Shown: in pieces, positions 26,342-36,529 of the stretch
How positions within the stretch are numbered: the first letter of the stretch is position 1
How the letters are laid out: the number at the start of each line of letters is the position of its first letter
From: Chitinophaga sancti
Lineage (GTDB): Bacteria; Bacteroidota; Bacteroidia; Chitinophagales; Chitinophagaceae
NCBI RefSeq assembly: GCF_034424315.1
Contig: NZ_CP139972.1
Coordinates: 6,766,501-6,830,500 of the forward strand
Reading direction: 5' to 3'
Length of the DNA: 64,000 nucleotides
Position numbers and translations under genes: made by a program
The notes under the pieces: model-generated
Told to the model about the DNA's origin: nothing
Database searches by the model: none
The model's input: only the letters and a program-made list of their open reading frames with translations

Positions 26342-28438
26342 ATGAAAAAGTATTTCATACTGGCAGCAATTTGTCTCGGGCACCATGCATTTGCTCAATA
26401 TCCAACCATACCGAAAGCTGTACAGCAGGTAAGTGATTCTATGCTGGAAGGTGCCAAAAAGCACGCTGACGAGGCATGGCAGAAAGCATTACCCATTGTA
26501 ACGCAGGAAGCACGCAATGGCAAGCCATATATACCTTATGCTTCCCGGCCTACCGATCTGCCACAGGCCAGCATTCCTGCCTTCCCCGGCGCTGAAGGTG
26601 GTGGTGCATATACCTTTGGCGGTCGTGGAGGTAAAGTATTCGTAGTAACAAGTCTGGCCGACGAGGGGCCTGGTACGCTCCGCGAAGCCTGTGATCAGGG
26701 GGGCGCACGTACCGTAGTTTTCAACGTAGCCGGTATCATCCATTTAAAGACCCCCATTATCCTTCGTGCACCCTATATCACCATCGCGGGGCAGACCGCC
26801 CCAGGTGATGGTGTTTGTGTAGCCGGCGAAAGCTTCTGGATCGATACGCATGATGTAGTGATCCGGTTCATGCGCTTCCGCAGAGGCGAAACGACCGTAG
26901 GTCGTCGTGATGATGCACTGGGTGGCAATCCAATTGGTAACATCATCATCGACCACTGCTCCGCCAGTTGGGGCCTGGATGAGAACATCTCCCTGTACCG
27001 CCATATGTATAACCCGGGAGAAGGTTACCAGGAAGAAAAACTCCCGACTGTCAACATCACTATTCAGAACTGTATTTCATCAGAAGCACTGGATACTTAC
27101 AACCATGCTTTTGGCAGTACACTGGGTGGGGAAAACTGTGCCTTCATCCGCAACCTCTGGGCTTGTAATGCAGGACGTAATCCTTCAGTGGGCTGGTTCA
27201 GTATCTTCAACTTTGTGAATAACGTTGTGTTCAACTGGAAACATCGTACCGTAGATGGTGGCGATTACCGTTCACAGTTCAACATCATCAATAACTATTT
27301 CAAACCCGGTCCTGTCACGCCAAGGGATGAGAATGTAGGCCATCGTATTATCAAGCCGGAATCCGGCCGTAGCAAACTGAAATACCAGCAGTTTGGCAGA
27401 ACATACGTAAGCGGCAATATCATGGAAGGCTATGATAACATCAATAAAAATAACTGGGATGGCGGTGTACAGGTAGAAGACCTTGGTAATGCAGGACAAT
27501 ACACAGCAGATATGAAAGTAGATCATCCGGCACCAATGCCTAAGATGACGATTCTCTCTGCAAACGACGCTTACCAGTATGTACTGGACAATGCAGGTGC
27601 GACCCTGCCAGTACGTGACCCCGTAGATAAACGAGTGGTTGAACAGGTGCGCACCGGTAAGATCCAGTACAAAGACAACACCGAATCTAAAATTGGTAGT
27701 GAATTCATCAAACGCAGACTGGCGCCTGATTCCTATAAGCTAGGTATCATTTACGATATTGCACAGGTAGGTGGTTATCCTGAATACAAGGGCAAACCTT
27801 ACAAAGATGCTGATGGCGATGGTATGCCCGATGAATGGGAAACTAAACATGGCCTGAACCCAAAAGATGCCAGCGATGCAGTAAAAGATAAGAATGGCGA
27901 CGGGTATACCAATATCGAAGATTTCCTGAATGACATCAAAGGTGACAAGAAGCCATATACCATGATCATCAATGAGCGCGTAGCTAAGATCGTATCCACA
28001 TTGGGGATTGAAGAGCCGGTAAAGAATGACCAGGTACAGGCCATCATTGCACAGCAATATGTGGATATCAAAGACAACGAGGGTAAAAAAGATACAGCGC
28101 TCCTGCATGAACTGCACCAGCACTACCTGTCAAAACTCTCTTCCGTATTAACTACTGAACAGGTGACGAAAGTAAAGGATGGTATGACATACAGCATCCT
28201 GCCTGTCACCTATGGCGCTTACCTGGACATGCTGCCTAACCTGACAGCTGCCCAACAGCAACAGATTATGACCTGGCTGGTTGAAGCCCGGGAACATGCC
28301 ATGGATGCAGGTACTTCCGAACAAAAACATGCAGTGTTTGGCAAGTACAAAGGAAGAATCAACAACTACTTATCAGCATCCGGTATTGATATGAAAAAAG
28401 CAGAAGCAGACTGGAAGAAACGTAGGAATGAAAAATAA
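26342..28438 (+). CDS. PL1-family pectate lyase with EF-hand-like repeat, fused to DUF3826
   Basis: 698 residues with a signal peptide (~1-18, HHAFAQ). Residues ~80-470 form a right-handed beta-helix of polysaccharide lyase family 1: PAFPGAEGGGAYTFGGRGG at the start, IAGQTAPGDGV, FMRFRRGE and the PL1 signature IIDHCSASWGLDE at 203-214. Residues ~489-530 hold a calcium-binding repeat (DADGDGMPDEWETKHGLNP, then DKNGDGYTNIEDFLN). Residues ~545-698 match DUF3826 (VAKIVSTLGI, TYGAYLDMLPNLTAAQQQQIMTWLVEAREHAMDAG), usually a separate protein in pectin loci. It would cut polygalacturonate by beta-elimination outside the cell or in the periplasm. The next gene overlaps its 3' end by 11 bases. Confidence 0.9.
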   Translation: MKKYFILAAICLGHHAFAQYPTIPKAVQQVSDSMLEGAKKHADEAWQKALPIVTQEARNGKPYIPYASRPTDLPQASIPAFPGAEGGGAYTFGGRGGKVFVVTSLADEGPGTLREACDQGGARTVVFNVAGIIHLKTPIILRAPYITIAGQTAPGDGVCVAGESFWIDTHDVVIRFMRFRRGETTVGRRDDALGGNPIGNIIIDHCSASWGLDENISLYRHMYNPGEGYQEEKLPTVNITIQNCISSEALDTYNHAFGSTLGGENCAFIRNLWACNAGRNPSVGWFSIFNFVNNVVFNWKHRTVDGGDYRSQFNIINNYFKPGPVTPRDENVGHRIIKPESGRSKLKYQQFGRTYVSGNIMEGYDNINKNNWDGGVQVEDLGNAGQYTADMKVDHPAPMPKMTILSANDAYQYVLDNAGATLPVRDPVDKRVVEQVRTGKIQYKDNTESKIGSEFIKRRLAPDSYKLGIIYDIAQVGGYPEYKGKPYKDADGDGMPDEWETKHGLNPKDASDAVKDKNGDGYTNIEDFLNDIKGDKKPYTMIINERVAKIVSTLGIEEPVKNDQVQAIIAQQYVDIKDNEGKKDTALLHELHQHYLSKLSSVLTTEQVTKVKDGMTYSILPVTYGAYLDMLPNLTAAQQQQIMTWLVEAREHAMDAGTSEQKHAVFGKYKGRINNYLSASGIDMKKAEADWKKRRNEK

Positions 28439-31400
28439 GTTATTATGGACGCTGGCCTGTGGTCTGACACTCACAGCAGGGGCACAGCAGAAGATACAGC
28501 CACCCGTATCGGTTGGTAAAGAAGGGCATCTGGTGTATACACCAGATGCCTTAGGCAATCGTGTACCTGACTATTCATATTGTGGATACCTGGCAGGAGA
28601 TAGTGCGATCCCTGATCTGCCGGCACGTATAGTGGTGCCTGTGGGTGGCGATATCCAGGCTGCCCTGGATCAGGTAGCTGCTGCTGGAGGTGGTGCCGTT
28701 GTGTTGAACAAAGGTACTTACCAGGTATGGGGCACATTGCACATCAGGAATAGTCATGTGGTGTTAAGAGGGAGCGGACCTGAAACTATTTTATTCGCTG
28801 CCGGTACTGATCGCGCTCCGCTTATTCGCATATGGGGTGTGCATAACAAACAGTATCAAACGCCGGTGAATATCATTGATGCGTATGTACCTGTCAATGC
28901 TACAACTATTACCGTAGCACAGGCAGGGTTCAAACGGGGAGACAGGGTGGAGATCACCCGGCCCTGTACAAAAGCATGGATCACAGCATTAGGTACAGAA
29001 CACTTTGGCGGTGGCATCACCGCCTTAGGCTGGAAACCCGGCGAGCGCGTAATCCACTGGGATCGTAAAGTGCTGGCAGTACATGGTAATCAGCTTACGC
29101 TCGATGCGCCATTGACCACAGCACTGGATACAACTTACGGCATCGCTACCGTTACGGCTTATGAATGGCCCGGGCAGATCACACATGTGGGTGTGGAAAA
29201 CCTGCGATGTATAGCTGCCGTAGATGAAAACCGACCCAAAGATGAGGATCATCGCTGGATGGGTATCACCATCGAAAATGCGACAGACAGCTGGGTCAGG
29301 CAGGTTTCATTCGAGCATTTTGCCGGTTCGGCAGTGGCCATCTGGGAAACTGCGGGCCGGATCACTGTAGAAGATTGTATCTCATTAGCACCTGTGAGTG
29401 AAACAGGCGGGCAGCGCAGGAATACCTTTTTTACTGCCGGTCAGCAAACGCTTTTCCAGCGTATTTACGCACAATATGGCTATCATGATTTTGGCGTAGG
29501 CTATTGTGCGGCGGGTCCGAATGCATTTGTACAATGTGAATCGCGGATGCCCTTTAGCTATAGTGGTACCCTGGATAGCTGGGCCTCCGGCGTATTACTG
29601 GATAATGTGCAGGTAACAGGGCAGGCACTGGGTTTCCCTGACAGGGGGCAGGATGGACAGGGGGCTGGCTGGTCTGCTGCCAATAGTATGCTCTGGCAAT
29701 GTGCGGCTGCAAAGATCATCTGCCCGGCACCCCCGGGAGCAATGAACTGGTCATTTGGTGCCTGGGCACAGTTTCAGGGTAATGGCTACTGGAATAGTTC
29801 CAACGAATACGTCAATCCCCGCAGTTTATACTATGCACAGCTGGCAGATCGTTTAGGGAAAGATGTATCAGACAGGGCGCGGCTCATGCCAGCTACATCT
29901 GAGGCATCCAGCAGTCCTTCACCGCAGCAGGCGGCAGAACTGATTGCACAATCTAAGGAGCCGGCATTGACCCTACAGGAATGGATTAGGAAACAAAAGC
30001 CGGTAATAGTCAACACACAGGGAATTAAAGTAGCAGCCAAAAAGAGCGAATGGGTTTCTTATCCTCCGGCAGCTGTTATTCACATCCAACAGGGTAAAAT
30101 TTTAGATGGTGCGCAACTCCTCACTGGTGGCCGCCATGAAGAACCCTGGTGGCGCGGAGGTATCCGCCCTGAAGATGCAAAAGAAGCCGTACCTGCATTG
30201 ACGCGTTTTGTGCCAGGCCGCATAGGTACAGGTTTTACAGATGATATAGACAGCGTAGCCAGCTGGATGGCGCAAAAGAATATCATCGCCTTTGACCATA
30301 ACTATGGCCTCTGGTATGACAGGAGAAGAGACGATCATGAGCGGGTATTACGTATAGACGGGGATGTTTGGCCCCCCTTTTACGAACTGCCTTTTGCCCG
30401 TAGTGGAGAAGGCACTGCCTGGGATGGATTGAGCAAATATGATGTAACAAAATACAATACCTGGTACTGGAACCGTTTACAGCAATTCGCATCCAAAGAC
30501 AGGATCTTAATTCACGAAAACTACTTCCAGCATAATATCATCGAAGCCGGTGCCCACTATGCAGATTTCCCCTGGCGACCTGCAAACAATGTGAATAACA
30601 CCGGTTTCCCGGAACCGCCGCCGTATGCCGGTGGCAAGCGCATCTTCATGGCAGCACAGTTTTACGATACCAGCCATCCGGTACGCCGTGCATTGCACCA
30701 GGCATATATTCGCCAGTGCCTGCAAAACTTTGATAACTATAGCAATGTCATACAACTAATTGGTGCAGAATTTACAGGTCCTTTGCACTTTGTTCAATTC
30801 TGGGTGAATACCATCGATGCGTATAAAAAACAACATCCATCTAAAAATATCATAGGGCTCAGTACAACAAAGGACGTACAGGATAGTATCCTGCAAAACC
30901 CGGCCTACTCACAGGTGATCGACCTGATCGACATTCGTTACTGGCACTATCAGCTGGACGGTAAAACCTACGCTCCGCAGGGTGGCCAGAACCTGGCTCC
31001 CCGTCAGCATGCACGCCTGCTGAAACCAAAGAAAACCAGCGAGGAAATGGTGTACAAAGCTGTTCGTGAATACCGGGATAAATATCCCGGCAAAGCAGTT
31101 ATCTACTCAGCAGACAGTTACGATCGTTTTGGATGGGCGGTATTTATGGCAGGTGGCTCATTGCCAGATATTCCGAAAATTGATGTTCCTGGATTTTTAA
31201 AGGCCGCCGCCGGCATGCAACCTGTAGATCTGCCCGGTGTAATGGCTTTAAAGAATGCAGCAAACGAATACATTATTTACTGTAATGCAACTGCAGAGAT
31301 ATCAGTAGAGACGGGTGTACCGGGCATAGCCCGCTGGATAGATGCGAAGGATGGACACCTGATCAGTAACAAAAAGATCAGTAGCTTTAAATTCCATAAC

Positions 31401-31442
31401 CCGCAACAGTCTCCCGCGGTGTTATGGATAAGCCGCAAATAG
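28428..31442 (+). CDS. beta-helix (pectin-lyase-like) plus TIM-barrel (DUF6298-like) protein, putative pectic glycosidase
   Basis: 1004 residues with a signal peptide ending near TAGAQQ. Residues ~50-480 look like a right-handed beta-helix: IQAALDQVAAAGGGAVVLNKGTY is the classical N-terminal pectate-lyase-superfamily opening, and ENATDSWVRQVSFEHFAGSAV lies in the helix coils. Residues ~535-1004 look like an alpha/beta barrel, with NIIAFDHNYGLWYDRRRDDH, ILIHENYFQHNIIEAGAHYADFPWR and VIQLIGAEFTGPLHF; the Glu in the last motif could be catalytic. The C-terminal part resembles DUF6298, seen in Bacteroides pectin loci; I hold this only tentatively. The start overlaps the PL1 gene by 11 bases, suggesting coupled translation. 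Activity unproven. Confidence 0.7.
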   Translation: MKNKLLWTLACGLTLTAGAQQKIQPPVSVGKEGHLVYTPDALGNRVPDYSYCGYLAGDSAIPDLPARIVVPVGGDIQAALDQVAAAGGGAVVLNKGTYQVWGTLHIRNSHVVLRGSGPETILFAAGTDRAPLIRIWGVHNKQYQTPVNIIDAYVPVNATTITVAQAGFKRGDRVEITRPCTKAWITALGTEHFGGGITALGWKPGERVIHWDRKVLAVHGNQLTLDAPLTTALDTTYGIATVTAYEWPGQITHVGVENLRCIAAVDENRPKDEDHRWMGITIENATDSWVRQVSFEHFAGSAVAIWETAGRITVEDCISLAPVSETGGQRRNTFFTAGQQTLFQRIYAQYGYHDFGVGYCAAGPNAFVQCESRMPFSYSGTLDSWASGVLLDNVQVTGQALGFPDRGQDGQGAGWSAANSMLWQCAAAKIICPAPPGAMNWSFGAWAQFQGNGYWNSSNEYVNPRSLYYAQLADRLGKDVSDRARLMPATSEASSSPSPQQAAELIAQSKEPALTLQEWIRKQKPVIVNTQGIKVAAKKSEWVSYPPAAVIHIQQGKILDGAQLLTGGRHEEPWWRGGIRPEDAKEAVPALTRFVPGRIGTGFTDDIDSVASWMAQKNIIAFDHNYGLWYDRRRDDHERVLRIDGDVWPPFYELPFARSGEGTAWDGLSKYDVTKYNTWYWNRLQQFASKDRILIHENYFQHNIIEAGAHYADFPWRPANNVNNTGFPEPPPYAGGKRIFMAAQFYDTSHPVRRALHQAYIRQCLQNFDNYSNVIQLIGAEFTGPLHFVQFWVNTIDAYKKQHPSKNIIGLSTTKDVQDSILQNPAYSQVIDLIDIRYWHYQLDGKTYAPQGGQNLAPRQHARLLKPKKTSEEMVYKAVREYRDKYPGKAVIYSADSYDRFGWAVFMAGGSLPDIPKIDVPGFLKAAAGMQPVDLPGVMALKNAANEYIIYCNATAEISVETGVPGIARWIDAKDGHLISNKKISSFKFHNPQQSPAVLWISRK

Positions 31443-31449
31443 TTTAAGC

Positions 31450-32784
31450 ATGAAATTGAAAACACTGTTTATCGTATTATTATTCCCGTTCCTTACTTAT
31501 GGGCAAAGTAAAACCCTGCCCCTGAAGGTTTCAAAGGATGGGCACTTTTTTCAGACATCCAATGGACAGCCTTTCTTCTGGTTAGGAGATACCGGCTGGT
31601 TACTCTTTACCAACCTGGATGATGCAGCGGTAGATCAATACCTGGATGACCGCCAGGAAAAAGGCTTCAATTTGATCCAGGTGATGCTGTTGCCTAAACT
31701 GGCAGCCGTAAATCAGAGAGGCGATTCTGCCCTGCTGAAAAGCAACCTGGCCCTGCCGCAGAAGAGGTACTTCGATTTCGTGGAAAGTGTAGTGGACAAA
31801 GCTGCTGCCAGGGGCATTTACATGGCACTGGTACCGGTATGGGGCTCACCTGTCAAGGAAGGAAAAGTATCGCCGGTAGCAGCCACTGCGTATGCACATT
31901 ACCTCGCTACCCGTTTCCATGATAAAAAGAACATTATCTGGCTGAACGGTGGCGATATCAAAGGCAGTGATTCTACAGCCGTATGGAATGCCATCGGCAA
32001 TACCCTGCACAAAGAAGATTCCGTACATCTTATGACCTTTCATCCAAGAGGCCGTGCACAGTCATCTGACTGGTTTCACAATGCTGCCTGGCTGAACTTC
32101 AATATGTTCCAGTCCGGCCATCAGCGTTATAGCCAGGATACAACTGTCAGGAAATACGGAGAAGATAATTTCAGGTATATCCAGGCAGATTACAGGCGGA
32201 CACCTGTAAAACCTGTACTGGATGGAGAGCCATCCTACGAAGGTATTCCACAGGGATTGCATGATCCGAAGGAGCCATTCTGGACAGACAAGGATGTACG
32301 TCGTTATGCTTACTGGTCTGTATTTGCCGGTGGCGCAGGGTTTACCTATGGCCATAGTGCGGTGATGCAGTTTCACAAGGCAAAAGAGAAAGGGATATAT
32401 GGCGTAAGAGAAGTATATACGGATGCACTCCGTGCACCCGGTGCTTCACAAATGAAATATTTAAAGCAATTGATGATCACCCGTTCCTACTTCGATCGGG
32501 TACCAGACCAGTCACTGCTGGCAAAGGATACGGGTACCAAACACCAGCGGATCATTGCTACAAGGGCTAAAACATATGCGCTTTATTATACTGCCACCGG
32601 TCGTAGTATCCCTGCACAGTTAGGCAAAATCGAAGCGAATTACATCGCGGCTTCCTGGTATGATCCACGCACCGGTGTAAGCACTCGGATCGGTATATTT
32701 CCAAACAAAGGTGTAAAGGTATTTGACCCGCCAGGAAAGGAAGAAGAAGGGAACGACTGGGTACTGATCCTGGACCGTTCTTAA
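31450..32784 (+). CDS. GH140-type (DUF4038) glycoside hydrolase, apiosidase-like
   Basis: 444 residues with a signal peptide (~1-18, LTYGQ). Residues ~25-355 form the DUF4038 TIM barrel: PFFWLGDTGWLLFTNLD near the N-terminus, then NIIWLNGGDIKG (Asp169, candidate acid/base) and KPVLDGEPSYEG (Glu260, candidate nucleophile), the two carboxylates known in GH140. Residues ~360-444 form a beta-sandwich ending in DWVLILD, as in other family members. Characterised GH140 enzymes release apiose from rhamnogalacturonan-II side chains, though DUF4038 proteins are wider in specificity. It is in mid-operon between the beta-helix protein and GH43. Confidence 0.88.
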   Translation: MKLKTLFIVLLFPFLTYGQSKTLPLKVSKDGHFFQTSNGQPFFWLGDTGWLLFTNLDDAAVDQYLDDRQEKGFNLIQVMLLPKLAAVNQRGDSALLKSNLALPQKRYFDFVESVVDKAAARGIYMALVPVWGSPVKEGKVSPVAATAYAHYLATRFHDKKNIIWLNGGDIKGSDSTAVWNAIGNTLHKEDSVHLMTFHPRGRAQSSDWFHNAAWLNFNMFQSGHQRYSQDTTVRKYGEDNFRYIQADYRRTPVKPVLDGEPSYEGIPQGLHDPKEPFWTDKDVRRYAYWSVFAGGAGFTYGHSAVMQFHKAKEKGIYGVREVYTDALRAPGASQMKYLKQLMITRSYFDRVPDQSLLAKDTGTKHQRIIATRAKTYALYYTATGRSIPAQLGKIEANYIAASWYDPRTGVSTRIGIFPNKGVKVFDPPGKEEEGNDWVLILDRS

Positions 32785-32806
32785 AATAACCCAATTTTCC
32801 CACGTT

Positions 32807-33712
32807 ATGCGACTCATTTACTTACTGCTTATATGCTGTATTGCCTGCCGCTCCGGAAAGGATGTGTACATGTTCACATCCTTCCGGGAGCCTGGCCAGG
32901 ATGGCCTTCACCTGCTGTATAGCCATGATGGTTATAACTGGACGGATATCCCCGGGTCATTCCTGACGCCCACAGTGGGTGGGAAGATCATGCGTGATCC
33001 CAGTATTCAGCAGGGCCCTGATGGCACCTTTCACCTGGTATGGACCAGTGCCTGGAAGGGTGATAAAGGCTTTGGCTACGCCAGTTCCAAAGACCTGATC
33101 CACTGGTCAGCAGAACGCTATATTCCCGTTATGGAGGATGAACCCACTGCTGTCAATGTATGGGCACCGGAGCTTTGTTATGATGATGAGCATCAACAGT
33201 TCCTCATCATCTGGAGCACCACCGTTCCGAATCGTTTTCCCAAAGGTGCTGAAGAAGAGAATAATAACCATCGCCTGTATTATACCACCACCCGTGACTT
33301 TGTGAACTTTTCTCCTGCAAAGCTTTTTTTCGATCCCGGTTACAGTGTCATAGACGGCACTGTCGTCAAAGCTGCCAATCACAGGTACGTGCTGGTGGTA
33401 AAAGATAACACCCGTCCTGAGCGGGATATTAAGGTCGCCTTCAGTGAGCACGCTACAGGCCCTTTTCAGGCTGTTTCAGCGCCTTTTACTGATAAGCTGA
33501 CTGAAGGGCCATCTGCTATCAAAGTAGGGAAGGAATGGCTTATTTATTACGATAACTATGGCACTCATCATTACGGCGCAATAAAAACAATCGATTTCAA
33601 AAGCTTTACCGATATCTCAGCCAAAGTCTCACTGCCAACCGGACATAAACACGGCACCCTATTCAAAACCAGGAAAAAGGTCCTGGAAGGACTTTTAGCC
33701 CAAACCAAATAA
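32807..33712 (+). CDS. GH43-family glycoside hydrolase (arabinofuranosidase/xylosidase/galactosidase type), lipoprotein
   Basis: 301 residues; lipoprotein-type signal (ICCIAC, Cys at 14). A five-bladed propeller with all three GH43 carboxylates: Asp64 in IMRDPSI (base), Asp183 in SVIDGTVVK (pKa modulator) and Glu233 in LTEGPSAI (acid). WAPELCYDDEHQQFLIIWS is the conserved second blade. GH43 enzymes act on alpha-L-arabinofuranosides, beta-xylosides or beta-galactans; the subfamily cannot be fixed by eye. In this pectin operon an arabinan or galactan side-chain activity is the natural guess. The next gene starts only 2 bases after the stop. Confidence 0.88.
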   Translation: MRLIYLLLICCIACRSGKDVYMFTSFREPGQDGLHLLYSHDGYNWTDIPGSFLTPTVGGKIMRDPSIQQGPDGTFHLVWTSAWKGDKGFGYASSKDLIHWSAERYIPVMEDEPTAVNVWAPELCYDDEHQQFLIIWSTTVPNRFPKGAEEENNNHRLYYTTTRDFVNFSPAKLFFDPGYSVIDGTVVKAANHRYVLVVKDNTRPERDIKVAFSEHATGPFQAVSAPFTDKLTEGPSAIKVGKEWLIYYDNYGTHHYGAIKTIDFKSFTDISAKVSLPTGHKHGTLFKTRKKVLEGLLAQTK

Positions 33713-33714
33713 AG

Positions 33715-36519
33715 ATGCGAATATCCCTCACCATGCTGCTGACCATTTGTTGTGCGCTCACTTACGCACAGGACACCACCCATCATCCACCCGATTCCAT
33801 GAAGGTCCGCGACCTGAACGAAACAGTCGTGATCGGGTATGGCGTAGTAAAGAAAAGAGACCTGACAGGGGCTGTGTACACCGTCAAAAAAGACGTGATC
33901 ATGCAGGCGCCTGTCGCCAATGCCCTGGAATCCCTCCAGGGCCGGGTACCCGGTATGGACATTACGCGCAGCAATGGTACCCCCGGCTCCAATGCCGATG
34001 TCCTGATCAGGGGAACCCGTTCCATTGCCGGCAGTAACGGCCCCCTGTACATCATCGACGGGTTGCAGGGAGGTAGCATGTCCTACCTGAACCCTTCTGA
34101 TATCGAAAGTGTGGAAGTATTGAAAGACGCTTCTGCCACCGCAATCTATGGATCGCAGGGTGCGAACGGGGTCGTGATCATCACCACCAAAAAAGGTAAA
34201 CCCGGCAAAACGAAAGTCTCCTACAACGGTTACTACGGCGCTAACGGGTATACACAATATCCGCCTCCCCGCCTCGGTGAAAGCTATTTACAACTCAGAA
34301 GGGAGGCCTGGAGAGCCAGCCTCAATCCCGGGGAGACCCTGCCGGATGATGCTACCATCTTTGCCAATGCAGGTGAATATGATGCCATTCAGAAAGGCCA
34401 GTGGGTGAACTGGGTAGATCTTCTTTTGCACAACAGCAGCCAGCAAAGTCATTCCGTATCCCTCAGCGGTGGTACGGACAAAACCAAAGCTTTTATGTCC
34501 TTTGGTTATTACAGGGAGAACGGTGCCCTGAAGTATACCAACCTGACCCGTTACTCCGTTCGCCTAAACCTCGATCAGGAGGTTTCCCGCTTTGCCAAAG
34601 CTGGTATTCAAAGCCAGATCAATTATACCACGCTGAATAAACGAAAGGACCCCATGAGTGTAGCCCTGTCTACATCACCACTGGGTGTGCCCTACGATGC
34701 ATATGGTAACGTGAAGGTATACCCTGTGGCAGGGAATACAAACACCCTATCGCCGCTCACTGATGACAGAGGACCGGAAGTGGCCACAGATCAAACCATT
34801 GGTGCGACCGTGTTCATGAATGGCTACCTGGACCTCAAACCCATCAGGGGGCTGACTTTCCGCTCCAACCTGGGTACTTTCATCAGTTTTAACAGGGTCG
34901 GCATCTACCAGGCAGCCACTTCCCTGAACAGGGCCACTGATGGCACCAGCTATTCAGAGGTGACCAATGGTAATACCCGTTATTACAACTGGGATAACGT
35001 GCTCACCTACAACCTGGATAAAGGCGATCATGCGATCACCATTACCGCATTAAGCAGCTATACCCACAAGGATGCGGATACCAGCAATGCCTATGGTATC
35101 AGGCAGGCATTGGGCACCCAGTTGTTTTATAACCTGAATGCGACAGAGGTCACCAGCAGAACTATTAAATCCAATTACAGGGGTTCAGCAACCATGTCAT
35201 ATGCAGCCAGGATCAACTATGCCTACAAGGGTCGCTACCTGCTGCAGCTGAGTGAAAGAATAGATGGCGCTTCCCGCCTGGCCGTCGGTCATAAATGGGC
35301 CGGATTTCCTTCCGTATCTGCAGCATGGAGAGTGAGTGACGAAACATTCATGCACAAGCTGCGGAATCTGGATGACCTGAAGCTCCGGCTCAGCTACGGT
35401 GTAGCCGGTAACTCAGGGATTGCTGAATATGGCACCCAATCAGGGCTGACGCAGGCTAATAATATTTCATTCGGGGAGATCCCCGCACCCGGTTATACTT
35501 TCAATGCCGTGATCGGCAATACGACCCTGGGTTGGGAACTCTCTGCTACTACTAACGCAGGTGTGGATATGGCCTTTTTCAACAGCCGTATCAGTGCCAG
35601 CATCGATGCCTACAATACCAAAACCACCAAACTCTTATTGCTCAGAAACCTGCCTGTGTCCACCGGTGTATCATCCGTATACCAGAACATAGGTTCTACC
35701 AACAATAAAGGGATTGAGATCGCACTGACTAAAGTGAATGTTGTGCAAAAGAATTTCAAATGGACATCTACGCTCACCTTCACTACGAACAGGGAAAAGA
35801 TCGTCAATTTGGTAGGCGATAAAGATATGATTCAGCAGGAAACCAATTCACTGTTGATCGGCCATCCGGTAAAGTCTTTCTTTACTTATCAGAAACTGGG
35901 CATCTGGCAGACAGACGAAGCCGGCAAAGCTGCTGCACTCAGCATGGGTGGTACGCCTTTTAAACCCGGTACCATCAAAGTGGCGGATCAGAATCATGAT
36001 AGTATCATTAATGACAATGACCGCACTTATTTAGGTTCTCCTGTGCCTAAGTGGACCATTGGTTTTCAGCATACATTTACCTACCGTGCGTTCGATCTGG
36101 GCCTATTCTTTTTTGCCCGCTGGGGCCAGATGGCCTATGGCGAATTCCTGGGCCGCTACAATCCCAGTGGTGAGGGTGGCGGACCTGCATTCCCGGATTA
36201 CTGGACACCTGAACATCCAACCAACGATTATCCACGTCCTAAGAAAGGCGCTAAGTTCGGTGACTATGCAGCTTACCAATCCATGCTCTACATAGATGGT
36301 TCTTATTTCAAGCTGAAGAATGTCACGCTGGGCTACACATTGCCGCGTGCTATCAGCAGCCGTATGAATATCGAACACCTGCGCATCTATGCGACTGCGT
36401 CAAATATTTTCACCAAAGCGCGCAGTCACCTGTTCAATTATTACGATCCTGAAAGAGGTGGTTCAGAATCATCTCCGCTGAACAAACAGGTAGTAGTAGG
36501 ATTAAATGTGGATTTCTAA
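33715..36519 (+). CDS. short SusC/RagA-family TonB-dependent transporter without carboxypeptidase-like domain (pair 2)
   Basis: 934 residues, about 100 shorter than the other complete SusC proteins here. After the signal peptide (MRISLTMLLTICCALTYAQD) there is only a ~15-residue linker before MKVRDLNETVVIGYG, the TonB-box region. The carboxypeptidase-D-like domain normally found at this place is absent. The plug has GPLYIIDGLQGG and DIESVEVLKDASATAIYGSQGANGVVII; the barrel ends VVVGLNVDF. It sits inside the operon 2 bases after GH43 and is followed by its own susD, so this locus takes up at least two classes of fragment or uses the pairs at different stages. Confidence 0.94.
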   Translation: MRISLTMLLTICCALTYAQDTTHHPPDSMKVRDLNETVVIGYGVVKKRDLTGAVYTVKKDVIMQAPVANALESLQGRVPGMDITRSNGTPGSNADVLIRGTRSIAGSNGPLYIIDGLQGGSMSYLNPSDIESVEVLKDASATAIYGSQGANGVVIITTKKGKPGKTKVSYNGYYGANGYTQYPPPRLGESYLQLRREAWRASLNPGETLPDDATIFANAGEYDAIQKGQWVNWVDLLLHNSSQQSHSVSLSGGTDKTKAFMSFGYYRENGALKYTNLTRYSVRLNLDQEVSRFAKAGIQSQINYTTLNKRKDPMSVALSTSPLGVPYDAYGNVKVYPVAGNTNTLSPLTDDRGPEVATDQTIGATVFMNGYLDLKPIRGLTFRSNLGTFISFNRVGIYQAATSLNRATDGTSYSEVTNGNTRYYNWDNVLTYNLDKGDHAITITALSSYTHKDADTSNAYGIRQALGTQLFYNLNATEVTSRTIKSNYRGSATMSYAARINYAYKGRYLLQLSERIDGASRLAVGHKWAGFPSVSAAWRVSDETFMHKLRNLDDLKLRLSYGVAGNSGIAEYGTQSGLTQANNISFGEIPAPGYTFNAVIGNTTLGWELSATTNAGVDMAFFNSRISASIDAYNTKTTKLLLLRNLPVSTGVSSVYQNIGSTNNKGIEIALTKVNVVQKNFKWTSTLTFTTNREKIVNLVGDKDMIQQETNSLLIGHPVKSFFTYQKLGIWQTDEAGKAAALSMGGTPFKPGTIKVADQNHDSIINDNDRTYLGSPVPKWTIGFQHTFTYRAFDLGLFFFARWGQMAYGEFLGRYNPSGEGGGPAFPDYWTPEHPTNDYPRPKKGAKFGDYAAYQSMLYIDGSYFKLKNVTLGYTLPRAISSRMNIEHLRIYATASNIFTKARSHLFNYYDPERGGSESSPLNKQVVVGLNVDF

Positions 36520-36529
36520 ACCCAATCAA

